NCBI GenBank assembly: GCA_010024875.1
Contig: RGFZ01000017.1
Span: 1-55,586, forward strand
Length of the DNA stretch: 55,586 bases
From: Oxalobacteraceae bacterium
Lineage (GTDB): Bacteria; Pseudomonadota; Gammaproteobacteria; Burkholderiales; Burkholderiaceae_D
Direction of reading: 5' to 3'
Part shown: piece after piece, positions 32,483-40,902 of the stretch
Position numbering within the stretch: position 1 is the stretch's first letter
Layout: each line of letters starts with the position of its first letter
Notes under the pieces: generated by a model
The model's input: only the letters and a program-made list of their open reading frames with translations
What the model was told of the DNA's origin: nothing
Databases searched by the model: none
Translations under genes and position numbers: made by a program

Positions 32483-33736
32483 TTAATTTCCGGCACGTTT
32501 CATTCTCAGCAGTGCACTACGTTGCTGATCCTCATGGTAGGCATAGTCAACCCGCCCTCCGCTCACCTTGCCGATCACGATCATGTTGTCAGTGATGGCG
32601 TCATGATCCTCGGCACTGAACGGGTCGTCATAACTCGTCACCACGCCCTGGTAGCGAAACTTCAAATTCTCCAACGCCGTACGTATCGCATCACCATCGA
32701 TTGAGCGCGCTTGTCGGATCGCGTGCGCGAGCAGATGCATGCCATCGTAACCCTGTGCGGCGCTCATCGGCGAGGGAATGAGTTCCGTCCTGAACATGCG
32801 CCGGTAGGCCAGCAAAAAACTGTTTTTCGCGGTCGATCCCGCATCCTGAATAAAAGTCTGTGGCATCAGGGCACCGTCACCGGCGGCGCCAGCAAGATCA
32901 ATGAAATTTCGCATCGACAAAGTCCAGCTGCCCATGAGCGGCGCTCGCCAGCCCGCCGCGCGCATCGCTTTCGCAATCGCTGCAAGTTCCGGCCCGATAC
33001 CCCATCCCACGATAGCCTGCGCGCCGGCTGCTCTGGCGTTTTTGATCAGGCTGCTCATGTCGCTCTCGCCAATCTTGAAACGAAATTGCGATACCAAGTC
33101 CAGGCCCGCCAGTCTGGCGTGCTCTGCGAATGCGGTCGCACCACTGTCGCCGTAGGGTGTGTTGTCCGCAAGTAGCGCTACCCGCATCATCGACTTTTTT
33201 TTGAGATCGGCGGCCAGCACGCGGGCCTCGAGATCCAACGTTGGCGACACTCGGAAAATATAGTTGGCAGCTGCCGCAGGCGGAGCAAATTTTCGCGTCA
33301 GCACGGGGCCAGTGGATACTGCGATGACCAAAGGAATCCTGGCTCGCTGATATTGGTCGATCGATGCCAGACCTACGCCAGTATTGACAATGCCTATCGT
33401 TGCCACCACCTTCGAACGCGTCAGCTCCTCGGCAATCTTTGCGCCAATTTTTTCATTCGCGGTATCGTCCCGCTCGATCAGTTCAACAGGAACGCCCTGG
33501 ATGCCTCCGGCGCTGTTAATTTCGTCGACCGCCAGTCTGACGCCATTGCGCATGCTCTCGCCCATTGGGCTGGAACCGCCAGTGAAAGGCCCGCTAAGAC
33601 CTATCCTCACCGTCTGTGCGTATGAAACACTTGCTGCCCCGTACAGGGTAATCAGCAGTACCAGGTAGTTCACAGTCTTTCTCTGTCGCGAAAGCCTGAG
33701 CACTGCTCGGAACAAGCGGCGGCACGCTGAAGTCAT
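32483..33736 (-). CDS. Liv-type ABC transporter substrate-binding protein (stand-alone)
   Basis: Periplasmic type I binding protein of 417 residues. An extended basic leader is followed by the hydrophobic signal LVLLITLYGAASVSYA (cleavage near residue 40). The mature protein opens QTVRIGLSGPFTGGSSPMGESMRNGVRLAVDEINSAGGIQGVPVELIERDD, a classic LivK-family start, and later has ATIGIVNTGVGLAS and AAQGYDGMHLLAHAI. An AAGGAG site precedes ATG 33736. An intrinsic terminator separates it from the Liv operon upstream, so it is expressed on its own promoter. It may serve the same permease with another ligand. The ligand cannot be read; many relatives bind aromatic or fatty carboxylates instead of amino acids. 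Confidence 0.9.
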   Translation of the reverse strand: MTSACRRLFRAVLRLSRQRKTVNYLVLLITLYGAASVSYAQTVRIGLSGPFTGGSSPMGESMRNGVRLAVDEINSAGGIQGVPVELIERDDTANEKIGAKIAEELTRSKVVATIGIVNTGVGLASIDQYQRARIPLVIAVSTGPVLTRKFAPPAAAANYIFRVSPTLDLEARVLAADLKKKSMMRVALLADNTPYGDSGATAFAEHARLAGLDLVSQFRFKIGESDMSSLIKNARAAGAQAIVGWGIGPELAAIAKAMRAAGWRAPLMGSWTLSMRNFIDLAGAAGDGALMPQTFIQDAGSTAKNSFLLAYRRMFRTELIPSPMSAAQGYDGMHLLAHAIRQARSIDGDAIRTALENLKFRYQGVVTSYDDPFSAEDHDAITDNMIVIGKVSGGRVDYAYHEDQQRSALLRMKRAGN

Positions 33737-33856
33737 CTCTGTCTCCTTGTGAAATCGATGAGCGCGAGTTTCCGGGCTATCGAAACGATCTGTCCAGAGC
33801 AGAGATTCGACTGTGGCGCAGAACCCACCTGCGACAAAGGTGATGACATCACCGAC

Positions 33857-33880
33857 AAAAAAGCCTGCAAGAAGCAGGCT
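33857..33880 (-). terminator. Intrinsic terminator after the Liv operon
   Basis: AGCCTGC (33862-33868) and GCAGGCT (33874-33880) form a seven-pair stem with a five-base loop. On the minus strand it is followed by a run of T residues (complement of the A-run at 33857-33862). It closes the operon ending with the binding protein gene at 33915 and insulates the next binding protein gene. Confidence 0.85.
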
Positions 33881-33914
33881 TGTAGTTCAGTGGGAGCTAC
33901 CCAATCAGCAGCGT

Positions 33915-35156
33915 TTATGAAGGACGCTTCATACTGCACGATGTGGGCTGCGCAGCGACATACGGCTCGACTTTCTGCTCTGTACGCCAGCCGTAGCCAG
34001 TATTTTCCTGATCGTACTTGACTTCCTTGCCATTCACCTTGATCCAGGTGCTGATGTACAAGGGCTGCTGAAGCTGATGATCGGTCTTGCGCATCTCCAC
34101 TTCGCCATTCAGCGACTTGAATTTTTGTCCTTCCATCGCAAACGCTACTTTGACCGGATCGGTTGACTTTGCCTGGGTCAGGCCTTTGGCCAGCAACTGG
34201 ATTGCCGAGTAGGTGGACGACGCATAGAAGTCATCACTGTATTTTTTCTTGAATGACTCGACGATATCCTTGCCGGTGGCGACTTCACTGTTCACGTTCC
34301 AGGTACCCACATTGCGTACATGATCGGCGGCGCTAGATCCCATCACCGTGGGCACACCCGTGGTGTAAGCGTAATACGTGTAGAACTTGGCCTTCAAATC
34401 AGACTCGCGTGCGGATTTCACCAGCAATGCTAAATCCGAACCCCAGTTGCCGGTAATGACGGTGTCTGCGCCGCTGGCGCTGATCTTGGCAACATAGGGA
34501 GCAAAATCCTTCACACTGCCGATTGGATGCAAATCATCGCCGACGATCTCGATATCCGGCCGCTTACGCTTGAGGTACTCTTTCGCCGCCCGAGTCACCT
34601 GCTGACCATGGGCGTAGTTTTGTCCGATGATGTAAACCTTTTTTACCGACTTGTCCTTGGACAGAAATGTGGTAAGCGCCTCCATCTTCATATCCGAATT
34701 CGCATCGAGGCGGAAATGCCAAAAGCTACATTTACTGTTGGTCAGGTCCGGGTCGACCGCCGCATAATTGAGGAACACGATCTCCTTGCCCGGGTTGCGC
34801 TCGTTGTGCTTGTTGATCGCATCAATCAGGGCCCCTGCCGCCCCCGAGCCATTGCCCTGAGCAATATAGCGATAGCCTTGATCGATGACGGTCTTGAGCA
34901 CCGTCAGCGATTCTTGTGGGCTGGCCTTGTTGTCGAAACCCGTGATCTCAAACGTATGACCAGGGGCCCATTTGTCGCGATTCGCGATCTCTGCAGAGAT
35001 CTGGAAGCTGCGGAAGGTGTTCTGTCCCACCGGCGCGAAAGGGCCTGATAAAGGATCAATAAAGGCGATCTTGATAGTGTCTGCCAGAGCAGCTACGGGA
35101 AGGATGGCGGAAGCCAGCATCAGGCCAGCCATCAAAGGGCGGTTCAGCGATTTCAT
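33915..35156 (-). CDS. Liv-type ABC transporter substrate-binding protein (operon member)
   Basis: Periplasmic binding protein of 413 residues, last gene of the operon acyl-CoA ligase - livH - livM - livG - livF. Signal peptide MKSLNRPLMAGLMLASAILPVAALA; the mature protein starts DTIKIAFIDPLSGPFAPVGQNTFRSFQIS. It belongs to a branch with long inserts (YIAQGNGSGAAGALIDAINKHN, FWHFRLDANSDMKMEAL) common in Burkholderiales. I chose ATG 35156 because AAGGAG sits five bases upstream and the signal peptide starts there; an ATG or GTG further up in the same frame would add a charged leader. Three 14-base tandem repeats lie just upstream. Ligand unknown; the operon partner suggests a carboxylic acid. 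Confidence 0.92.
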   Translation of the reverse strand: MKSLNRPLMAGLMLASAILPVAALADTIKIAFIDPLSGPFAPVGQNTFRSFQISAEIANRDKWAPGHTFEITGFDNKASPQESLTVLKTVIDQGYRYIAQGNGSGAAGALIDAINKHNERNPGKEIVFLNYAAVDPDLTNSKCSFWHFRLDANSDMKMEALTTFLSKDKSVKKVYIIGQNYAHGQQVTRAAKEYLKRKRPDIEIVGDDLHPIGSVKDFAPYVAKISASGADTVITGNWGSDLALLVKSARESDLKAKFYTYYAYTTGVPTVMGSSAADHVRNVGTWNVNSEVATGKDIVESFKKKYSDDFYASSTYSAIQLLAKGLTQAKSTDPVKVAFAMEGQKFKSLNGEVEMRKTDHQLQQPLYISTWIKVNGKEVKYDQENTGYGWRTEQKVEPYVAAQPTSCSMKRPS

Positions 35157-35181
35157 GGGTCTCCTTCGTTGCATATTCATT

Positions 35182-35223
35182 TTGATTGACAAGGGTTGAC
35201 GAACAAGGGTTGATGAACAAGGG
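35182..35223. repeat. Three tandem 14-base repeats between livF and the binding protein gene
   Basis: Three near-identical units, TTGATTGACAAGGG, TTGACGAACAAGGG and TTGATGAACAAGGG, stand head to tail at 35182-35195, 35196-35209 and 35210-35223. They fill most of the 77-base gap between the livF stop and the binding protein start. The copy number could vary by slippage and alter mRNA spacing or stability before the most highly expressed gene of such operons. Confidence 0.85.
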
Positions 35224-35233
35224 GCTCAGGGGT

Positions 35234-35935
35234 TTACACTTCCAGCCATTCTTTGCGCACGATAGCATCGCTGCTGAGTTCGGCAGGGGTTCCTTCGAAA
35301 ACGATGGCTCCCCTTCCCATGACATAGACACGCTGCGAAATTTCAAGCGCAATCGCCAGTTTCTGTTCGACCAGAAGCACCGAGATGCCGCGCTGCTTTA
35401 GCGCCTCCAGGTAGCCAGCGACCTGTTCGACGATCTTGGGCGCAAGCCCCTCGGTAGGCTCATCGATCATGATGAGATCTGGGTCGCCCATCAGCGTGCG
35501 GCACAGGGTAAGCATCTGCTGCTCGCCGCCTGACAGCACACCCGCCTGCGTATGCTGACGTTCGCGCAGCCTCGGGAACATCTGATACATGTCGTCGATG
35601 CCCCAGCGCGATAACTTTCCCTTTTTCTCGCCCAAAATAAGGTTCTGCTCCACGGTCAATGTAGGAAAAATATCCCGGTTCTCAGGAACATAACCCAAAC
35701 CGCAGTGCGCGATCCGATAGGCCGGCAGGCCCAGCACCTGCTGACCCTTGAACATCACCGACCCGGTTGCGCTGACCTGACCCATCACCGCTTTTACCGT
35801 TGTCGAACGACCCACACCGTTACGACCCAGCAAGCTGACAATTTCGCCCTCACCCACGATCAGGTTCACGCCGTGCAGCACATGGCTCTTGCCATAGTAG
35901 GCGTGCAGATCGCGTATCTCCAGCAGTGCGCTCAT
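35234..35935 (-). CDS. livF: LivF-type ABC ATPase with an Arg in Walker A
   Basis: One of two cytosolic ATPases of the Liv-type importer, 233 residues. Seen: Walker A region GRNGVGRST (37-45), Q-loop region, signature LSGGEQQML, Walker B LIMIDEPTEGLAP and H-loop-region LLVEQKLAIAL; LivF proteins have Gln rather than His at that last position. The oddity is Arg43 where the P-loop Lys is expected; the DNA codon is CGT, not a sequencing-type ambiguity between Lys codons. LivG in the same operon keeps its Lys, so this site may be hydrolytically weakened. The start overlaps the livG stop by four bases. Confidence 0.93.
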   Translation of the reverse strand: MSALLEIRDLHAYYGKSHVLHGVNLIVGEGEIVSLLGRNGVGRSTTVKAVMGQVSATGSVMFKGQQVLGLPAYRIAHCGLGYVPENRDIFPTLTVEQNLILGEKKGKLSRWGIDDMYQMFPRLRERQHTQAGVLSGGEQQMLTLCRTLMGDPDLIMIDEPTEGLAPKIVEQVAGYLEALKQRGISVLLVEQKLAIALEISQRVYVMGRGAIVFEGTPAELSSDAIVRKEWLEV

Positions 35936-36699
35936 GAGTGCTCCTGTGCGGGCGCATGACCACCGAGATACGCTTCCTGAACGCGTGCATTGTCGCGTAT
36001 CGCCACAGGAGTGTCGCAGGCGATGACTTCGCCATACACCACCACGGCGATGCGGTCAGCGACCCCAAAGACGACGCTCATGTCATGCTCGACCATCAAC
36101 AGCGTCTTGCCGACCGTGACTTGGCGTATCAGCTCGACCGCCTTGTCCGACTCCGATCGGCTCATGCCTGCAGTCGGCTCATCCAGCAAAATTACCTGCG
36201 CGCCCCCCGCTACGGTGATGCCGATCTCCAGCGCACGCTGCTCGGCATACGTCAACAAACCTGCTGGCGTGTCCCTCCGCCAGCCCAGCCCGATGGATTC
36301 CATCACCTGTTCGGCCAGTTCGCGGGCGTCTTTTAACGCGCTCAGCCTGTGCCAGAACGAGTACCGGTAGCCGAGCGACCACAACACCGCGCAACGGAGA
36401 TTTTCAAATACGGACAAACGATGAAAGATATTTGTGATCTGGAAGCTTCGAGACAAACCAAGGCGATTAATTCGGGAAGGCGCGAGACCGGCGATCTGAC
36501 GACCATTGAGCAAAATCTCACCGCTGCTCGGCGCAAACCGTCCGGAGATGAGATTGAACAATGTCGATTTGCCGGCACCGTTCGGTCCGATGATGGCGAC
36601 CCGCTCGCCGGGCTGAACAGAGAGGTTCACGCCGCGAATGATCTCGGCACTGCCGAACTGCTTGCGCACGTTTTTAAGATCGAGGGCAGGCGTCGTCAT
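35932..36699 (-). CDS. livG: LivG-type ABC ATPase
   Basis: Second cytosolic ATPase of the importer, 255 residues. It has an intact Walker A GPNGAGKST (about 38-46), the LivG-specific sequence LSRSFQITNIFHRLSVFENLRCAV, a signature-like stretch LLTYAEQRALEIGITVA (signature degenerate, as usual for LivG: TYAEQ in place of LSGGQ), Walker B VILLDEPTAGMS and H-loop LLMVEHDMSVVFG. ATGA overlaps at both ends link it to livM and livF. With LivF it would form the heterodimeric motor beneath LivH-LivM. Confidence 0.96.
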   Translation of the reverse strand: MTTPALDLKNVRKQFGSAEIIRGVNLSVQPGERVAIIGPNGAGKSTLFNLISGRFAPSSGEILLNGRQIAGLAPSRINRLGLSRSFQITNIFHRLSVFENLRCAVLWSLGYRYSFWHRLSALKDARELAEQVMESIGLGWRRDTPAGLLTYAEQRALEIGITVAGGAQVILLDEPTAGMSRSESDKAVELIRQVTVGKTLLMVEHDMSVVFGVADRIAVVVYGEVIACDTPVAIRDNARVQEAYLGGHAPAQEHS

Positions 36700-37985
36700 C
36701 CTCGCCCCCCTGCGGAGTGACGTTCAAGCGTGGCCTTTGCATCCTCCCAGACATCCAGAAACGCGCCTCGCAGCCGCAGAAAAAGCACGCCGCCGACAAG
36801 CAGCATGGAGATTGCGATCAGCCAGCCAGGTATCGAAGCGGCATCGACGTTCAATCCGAACAAATTCAGAGAAGTGCCATGTGCCGCGTCGAGCGATAAT
36901 CGATACGTCATCTCGATCAGCATCACGAACCCGGTCAGCGCAATGACCGCAGGTGCGGCAAGCCGCAGCATGGCCGGCAGCACACGCGGCATTAGTCCCT
37001 TGGAGACGAGGCGCAGGTTTATCACGATCAGGCTCGCCATGCCGCCCGGTGCGTACATTACCATCATGATGAAAAAAATCCCGAGATACAGCAACCAGGC
37101 CTTGGTGAATTCCGGCAGCATTACCGTCAGCAGCACCCCGACGATTGCGCCCAGCATCGGTCCAAAAAAGATCCCAATGCCACCGATAAAAGCAAACAAC
37201 AGCACGGCGCCAGAGCGAGCGGCACTGACATTCTCGGCGCTGACAATTTCAAAATTGATCGCGGTGAGTCCACCCGATATCCCCGCGAAAAAAGCGGACA
37301 GCATCAGCATCAGGAAGCGAACGCGCTGCGGGTCATAGCCTACGAATTCGGCGCGTTCCGGGTTGTCGCGCACAGCATTGGCGATACGTCCCAGTGGCGT
37401 ATGCGCTAGCGCGAACATTGCCGCAGTGCTGATGAACAGCCAGAAAGCGATCAGGTAGTAGACCTGTATCTGAGGACCGAAGCTAATCCCGAGAAAAGGC
37501 TGACCGAACACCCGATTGCCCGACACACCACCTTCGCCACCAAAGAAACCGGGAAACATCAGCGAGCATGCAAAGACCAGCTCGACGATACCCAAGGAAA
37601 TCATGGAGAAAGCGGTGCCGGATCGCTGAGTCGTGACATAACCGAACAGCGCGCCGAACAGCAGGCCAGCCACACCGCCGACGAGCGGCACCAGGGTCAG
37701 CGGCACCTGCAAAGCGCCACTGCTGGACAGATTGATCGCATGAATGGCGAAAAAAGCCCCAAGACCGGAATACACTGCGTGCCCGAAGGACAGCATGCCG
37801 CTCTGCCCCAGCAGCATGTTGTACGAAAGCGAAAAGATCATGATCGTGCCCATCAGCGACAGCAGGGACAAGCTGCTGCCCGAGCTGAATACCAGCGGTA
37901 CAAGGACCAGCGTCAGCGCAAAGCCGCTCCAAACCAACCAGCGGCCCAGATTGATAGGTGAGTAGCGGATGAGTCCGACGGGCAT
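36696..37985 (-). CDS. livM: LivM-type ABC permease
   Basis: Inner-membrane permease of 429 residues with about ten hydrophobic segments. It has the LivM family pattern SYNMLLGQSGMLSFGHAVYSGLGAFFAIHAI (about 54-84) and the ATPase-contact loop GRIANAVRDNPERAEFVGYDPQRVRFLMLMLSAFFAGISGGLTA (about 198-241). The C-terminus has a charged tail (FLDVWEDAKATLERHSAGGRG). It is longer than E. coli LivM because of an added segment around 330-400 containing two extra membrane helices. It starts two bases after the livH stop, with a GGGAG site inside livH, and overlaps livG by four bases. Confidence 0.95.
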   Translation of the reverse strand: MPVGLIRYSPINLGRWLVWSGFALTLVLVPLVFSSGSSLSLLSLMGTIMIFSLSYNMLLGQSGMLSFGHAVYSGLGAFFAIHAINLSSSGALQVPLTLVPLVGGVAGLLFGALFGYVTTQRSGTAFSMISLGIVELVFACSLMFPGFFGGEGGVSGNRVFGQPFLGISFGPQIQVYYLIAFWLFISTAAMFALAHTPLGRIANAVRDNPERAEFVGYDPQRVRFLMLMLSAFFAGISGGLTAINFEIVSAENVSAARSGAVLLFAFIGGIGIFFGPMLGAIVGVLLTVMLPEFTKAWLLYLGIFFIMMVMYAPGGMASLIVINLRLVSKGLMPRVLPAMLRLAAPAVIALTGFVMLIEMTYRLSLDAAHGTSLNLFGLNVDAASIPGWLIAISMLLVGGVLFLRLRGAFLDVWEDAKATLERHSAGGRG

Positions 37986-37987
37986 GC

Positions 37988-38935
37988 TCAGCTCTCCCTC
38001 TTGCCCATCAGGCCACGTGGTCGAAAGATCAGGACCAGCACCAGCAGCAAGTACGGCAGGATGGGGGCAATCTCGGACAGTGTCAGAGACAATAAGCGAT
38101 ACACCGGCAGTTCCGGACTTGGTGCGATGCCCACGCGCGCCAGTGGCCCGAGCAGCGACCAGTCGAGTGCGACGGCGAAGGTCTGCACCATACCGATCAG
38201 CAGCGATGCGAGGAATGCTCCGCCCAGTGAACCCATACCGCCCACGACCACGACCACAAAGATGATGCTGCCAACGGTCGCGGCCATCGCCGGCTCAGTC
38301 ACGAACGCATTGCCACCAATGACGCCAGCCAATCCGGCCAGCGCGCAGCCACCGCCAAATACCAGCATGAACACGCGCGGCACGTTGTGACCGAGAGCCT
38401 CGACTGTCTCGGGGTGCGTCAATGCTGCCTGTATGACCAAGCCGATGCGGCTGCGGGTCAGCAGCAGCCAAATCGCAACCACCATCAGCAGCGCCACTAG
38501 CATCATGAATCCCCGATAAGCGGGAAACGCCATCGTGAACAGGGAGAATAGCGGCCCGTCCAGCTCGGAAGGTATTTTGTAAGGTACCGCCGCGCGCCCC
38601 CAGACCAGCTGCACCAGCTCAGCAACGACATAAGAAAGACCAAAAGTGAACAGCAATTCGGAGACATGCCCATGCCTGTGCACGGCACGCAGCCCAAAAC
38701 GCTCGATCAGCGCGCCGGTTAGCCCGGTCAACAAGGGTGCGATGACCAGCGCTGGCCAGAACCCGAATTGCTGGCTGATCGCGTAACCGAAATAAGCGCC
38801 CAGCATATAAAAACTCGCATGGGCAAAATTCAGCACGCCCATCATGCTGAAAATCAGGGTGAGACCGGACGACAGCATGAACAGCAGCAGTCCGTAGCTC
38901 AGGCCGTTCAGCAGTGAAATGAGTGTGAATTCCAA
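37988..38935 (-). CDS. livH: LivH-type ABC permease
   Basis: Inner-membrane permease of 315 residues, pairing with LivM. Seen: LNGLSYGLLLFMLSSGLTLIFSMMGVLNFAHASFYMLGAYFGYAI at the N-terminus, the family hallmark, and the coupling loop TRSRIGLVIQAALTHPETVEALGHNVPRVFMLVFGGGCALAGLAGVIGG. It also carries the VVGGMGSLGGAFLASLLIGM end motif. It lies 66 bases after the acyl-CoA ligase gene on the same strand and two bases before livM, consistent with one operon. Confidence 0.95.
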   Translation of the reverse strand: MEFTLISLLNGLSYGLLLFMLSSGLTLIFSMMGVLNFAHASFYMLGAYFGYAISQQFGFWPALVIAPLLTGLTGALIERFGLRAVHRHGHVSELLFTFGLSYVVAELVQLVWGRAAVPYKIPSELDGPLFSLFTMAFPAYRGFMMLVALLMVVAIWLLLTRSRIGLVIQAALTHPETVEALGHNVPRVFMLVFGGGCALAGLAGVIGGNAFVTEPAMAATVGSIIFVVVVVGGMGSLGGAFLASLLIGMVQTFAVALDWSLLGPLARVGIAPSPELPVYRLLSLTLSEIAPILPYLLLVLVLIFRPRGLMGKRES

Positions 38936-39001
38936 GTCCCGAATTCCTGGCGCGAGATGCTGTTGGCGATGTCAGTGATTGTCGGCGATTGTCAGTAAAT
39001 A

Positions 39002-40654
39002 TCAGGCAGTCGGCAGCTTGTAATCCCGATAGGCTTCCCGGATTTTATTTTTCAGTATCTTTCCGGTGGCGCCGAGCGGCAAACTATCAGTAAACACTAC
39101 ATCATCTGGCGTCCACCACTTTGCTATTTTGCCCTCGTAAAAACTGAGCAGCTCGTCTTTACTGACTTCCATGCCAGGTTTCTTCACCACGACCAGCAAC
39201 GGACGTTCGTCCCATTTAGGATGTGCGACACCGATACAGGCTGCCTGGAGCACGGCGGGGTGCGCGACGGCGATGTTCTCGAGGTCGATACTGCCTATCC
39301 ATTCGCCGCCGGATTTGATCACGTCCTTGCTGCGATCGGTGATCTGCATGTAGCCTTCTTCGTCGATCACGGCCACGTCGCCGGTCGGGAACCAGCCATC
39401 CTGCAGCACCTGTCCCCCTTCATTTTTGAAATAGCCTTCAATGACCCAAGGACCTCTCACCAGCAGGTTACCGTAGGTCTTGCCATCCCAAGGCAGTTCC
39501 TTGCCATCGTCATCGACAATCTTCATATCAACGCCGAAAATTGCACGCCCCTGCTTTTCAAGGCGCGCTTGTTTCTCATCCTCAGAAAGGTGGACGTGTT
39601 TACCCGTCAGCGTGCAGCTCGTACCCAGTGGAGACATTTCAGTCATGCCCCATGCATGGACCACCTCCACACCGTACTCATTGCGCAGCGTCTTCATCAT
39701 GGCGGGCGGGCAGGCAGAGCCGCCGATCACAGTGCGTTTGAAGGTGGAGAATTTCAGGTTGTTCTGAGCGGTATAGGTCAGGAGTCCCAGCCAGACCGTC
39801 GGCACGCCGGCCGAGAAAGTGACGCCTTCCTGTTCGAACAATTCATAGATCGACTTGCCATCCAATGCCGGTCCGGGGAACACCATCTTGGCGCCGGTGA
39901 GCATCACCGAATACGGCAAGCCCCATGCATTCACATGGAACATCGGTACGACAGGCAGCACCACATCGCGCGCTGACACATTCAACGCGTCTGGCAGCGC
40001 CGATGCGTACGAGTGCAGCATGGTCGAGCGGTGCGAGTACAGCGCCCCTTTGGGATTACCGGTCGTGCCCGAGGTGTAGCACAGACTGGACGCTGAATTT
40101 TCATCAAATAGCGGCCATTCATATTCATCGCTGCTGGCACCGACCAGCTCTTCATAGCAGAGAAGATTCGGCACCTTAGAATCTGCCGGCATGCGATCGC
40201 GGTCACACATCATGACATAGGCCTTGATGGTCTTGGCCAGCGGCGCGATGGTCTCGATCACCGGAAGGAAATTCATGTCGAAAAAGAGATACTGGTCCTC
40301 GGCATGGTTAGCGATATAGGCTATCTGTTCCGGATGCAGTCGCGGGTTCAGCGTGTGCAGCACGGCGCCCGATCCGGAGACTGCGTAATACGCCTCCAGA
40401 TGGCGATAGCCATTCCACGCGAGGGTAGCGACCCGGTCGCCCATGCGGACGCCCAGCTTGTTCATCGCATTGGCTAGCTGCCGGGCGCGACGGTGACAGT
40501 CACGGTAGGTGTACCGATGGATATCTCCCTCAACCCGTCGCGACACGACCTCGGTCTCGCCGTAATATCGATCCGCGTGTTTGATCAAGCTTGAAATGAG
40601 CAACGGCTGGCTCATCATCCGACCCATCAAAGGGCTCTGGGCGTACTGCGTCAT
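39002..40654 (-). CDS. Acyl-CoA synthetase (AMP-forming), fatty-acid/DmdB type
   Basis: ANL-superfamily ligase of 550 residues that adenylates a carboxylic acid and transfers it to CoA. Seen: the AMP-binding P-loop YTSGTTGNPKGALYSHR (about 193-209), acyl-pocket region VPMFHVNAWGLPYSVMLTGAKMVFPG, the A5 motif AWGMTEMSPLG, A7 GWFPTGDVAVIDEEGYMQITDRSKDVIKSGGEWI, and the catalytic Lys in LPLGATGKILKNKIRE near the C-terminus. The family includes medium/long-chain and methylmercaptopropionate ligases; the exact acid cannot be read. It is first in the operon with livH-livM-livG-livF and a binding protein, which suggests uptake and activation of the same substrate. AGGAGA precedes ATG 40654. Confidence 0.93.
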   Translation of the reverse strand: MTQYAQSPLMGRMMSQPLLISSLIKHADRYYGETEVVSRRVEGDIHRYTYRDCHRRARQLANAMNKLGVRMGDRVATLAWNGYRHLEAYYAVSGSGAVLHTLNPRLHPEQIAYIANHAEDQYLFFDMNFLPVIETIAPLAKTIKAYVMMCDRDRMPADSKVPNLLCYEELVGASSDEYEWPLFDENSASSLCYTSGTTGNPKGALYSHRSTMLHSYASALPDALNVSARDVVLPVVPMFHVNAWGLPYSVMLTGAKMVFPGPALDGKSIYELFEQEGVTFSAGVPTVWLGLLTYTAQNNLKFSTFKRTVIGGSACPPAMMKTLRNEYGVEVVHAWGMTEMSPLGTSCTLTGKHVHLSEDEKQARLEKQGRAIFGVDMKIVDDDGKELPWDGKTYGNLLVRGPWVIEGYFKNEGGQVLQDGWFPTGDVAVIDEEGYMQITDRSKDVIKSGGEWIGSIDLENIAVAHPAVLQAACIGVAHPKWDERPLLVVVKKPGMEVSKDELLSFYEGKIAKWWTPDDVVFTDSLPLGATGKILKNKIREAYRDYKLPTA

Positions 40655-40902
40655 GATGTCTCCTGTCTCGTTTCTTTTTTAAGAGCAATTTTTGACGGGC
40701 GATTTTTGTGCGGGACTTATCCTTTAGTCAACGAATTTTCATCTTGCGCCGCAGCAATTTCTGGCCGTAATCCCGTATGCTGTTCGATCCGCTGACTGTT
40801 CGGTGAGCTGCGCGCTTCTCTGTCAAAATAAGGTTTGGTCTCCGCCCGCGTCGCCGACTTGGTCGACTTGATTCTCTCGAGCATCGTAACAGAAGCCTTT
40901 CG

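Noticed and set aside
31563-32486. A 307-codon open frame on the plus strand
   Set aside because: It lies fully antisense to the FadB-type gene, follows its codon pattern in mirror image, and has no ribosome site or domain.
39221-39976. A 251-codon open frame on the plus strand
   Set aside because: It is antisense to the acyl-CoA ligase gene, with Arg/His/Gln-rich shadow composition and no recognisable domain.
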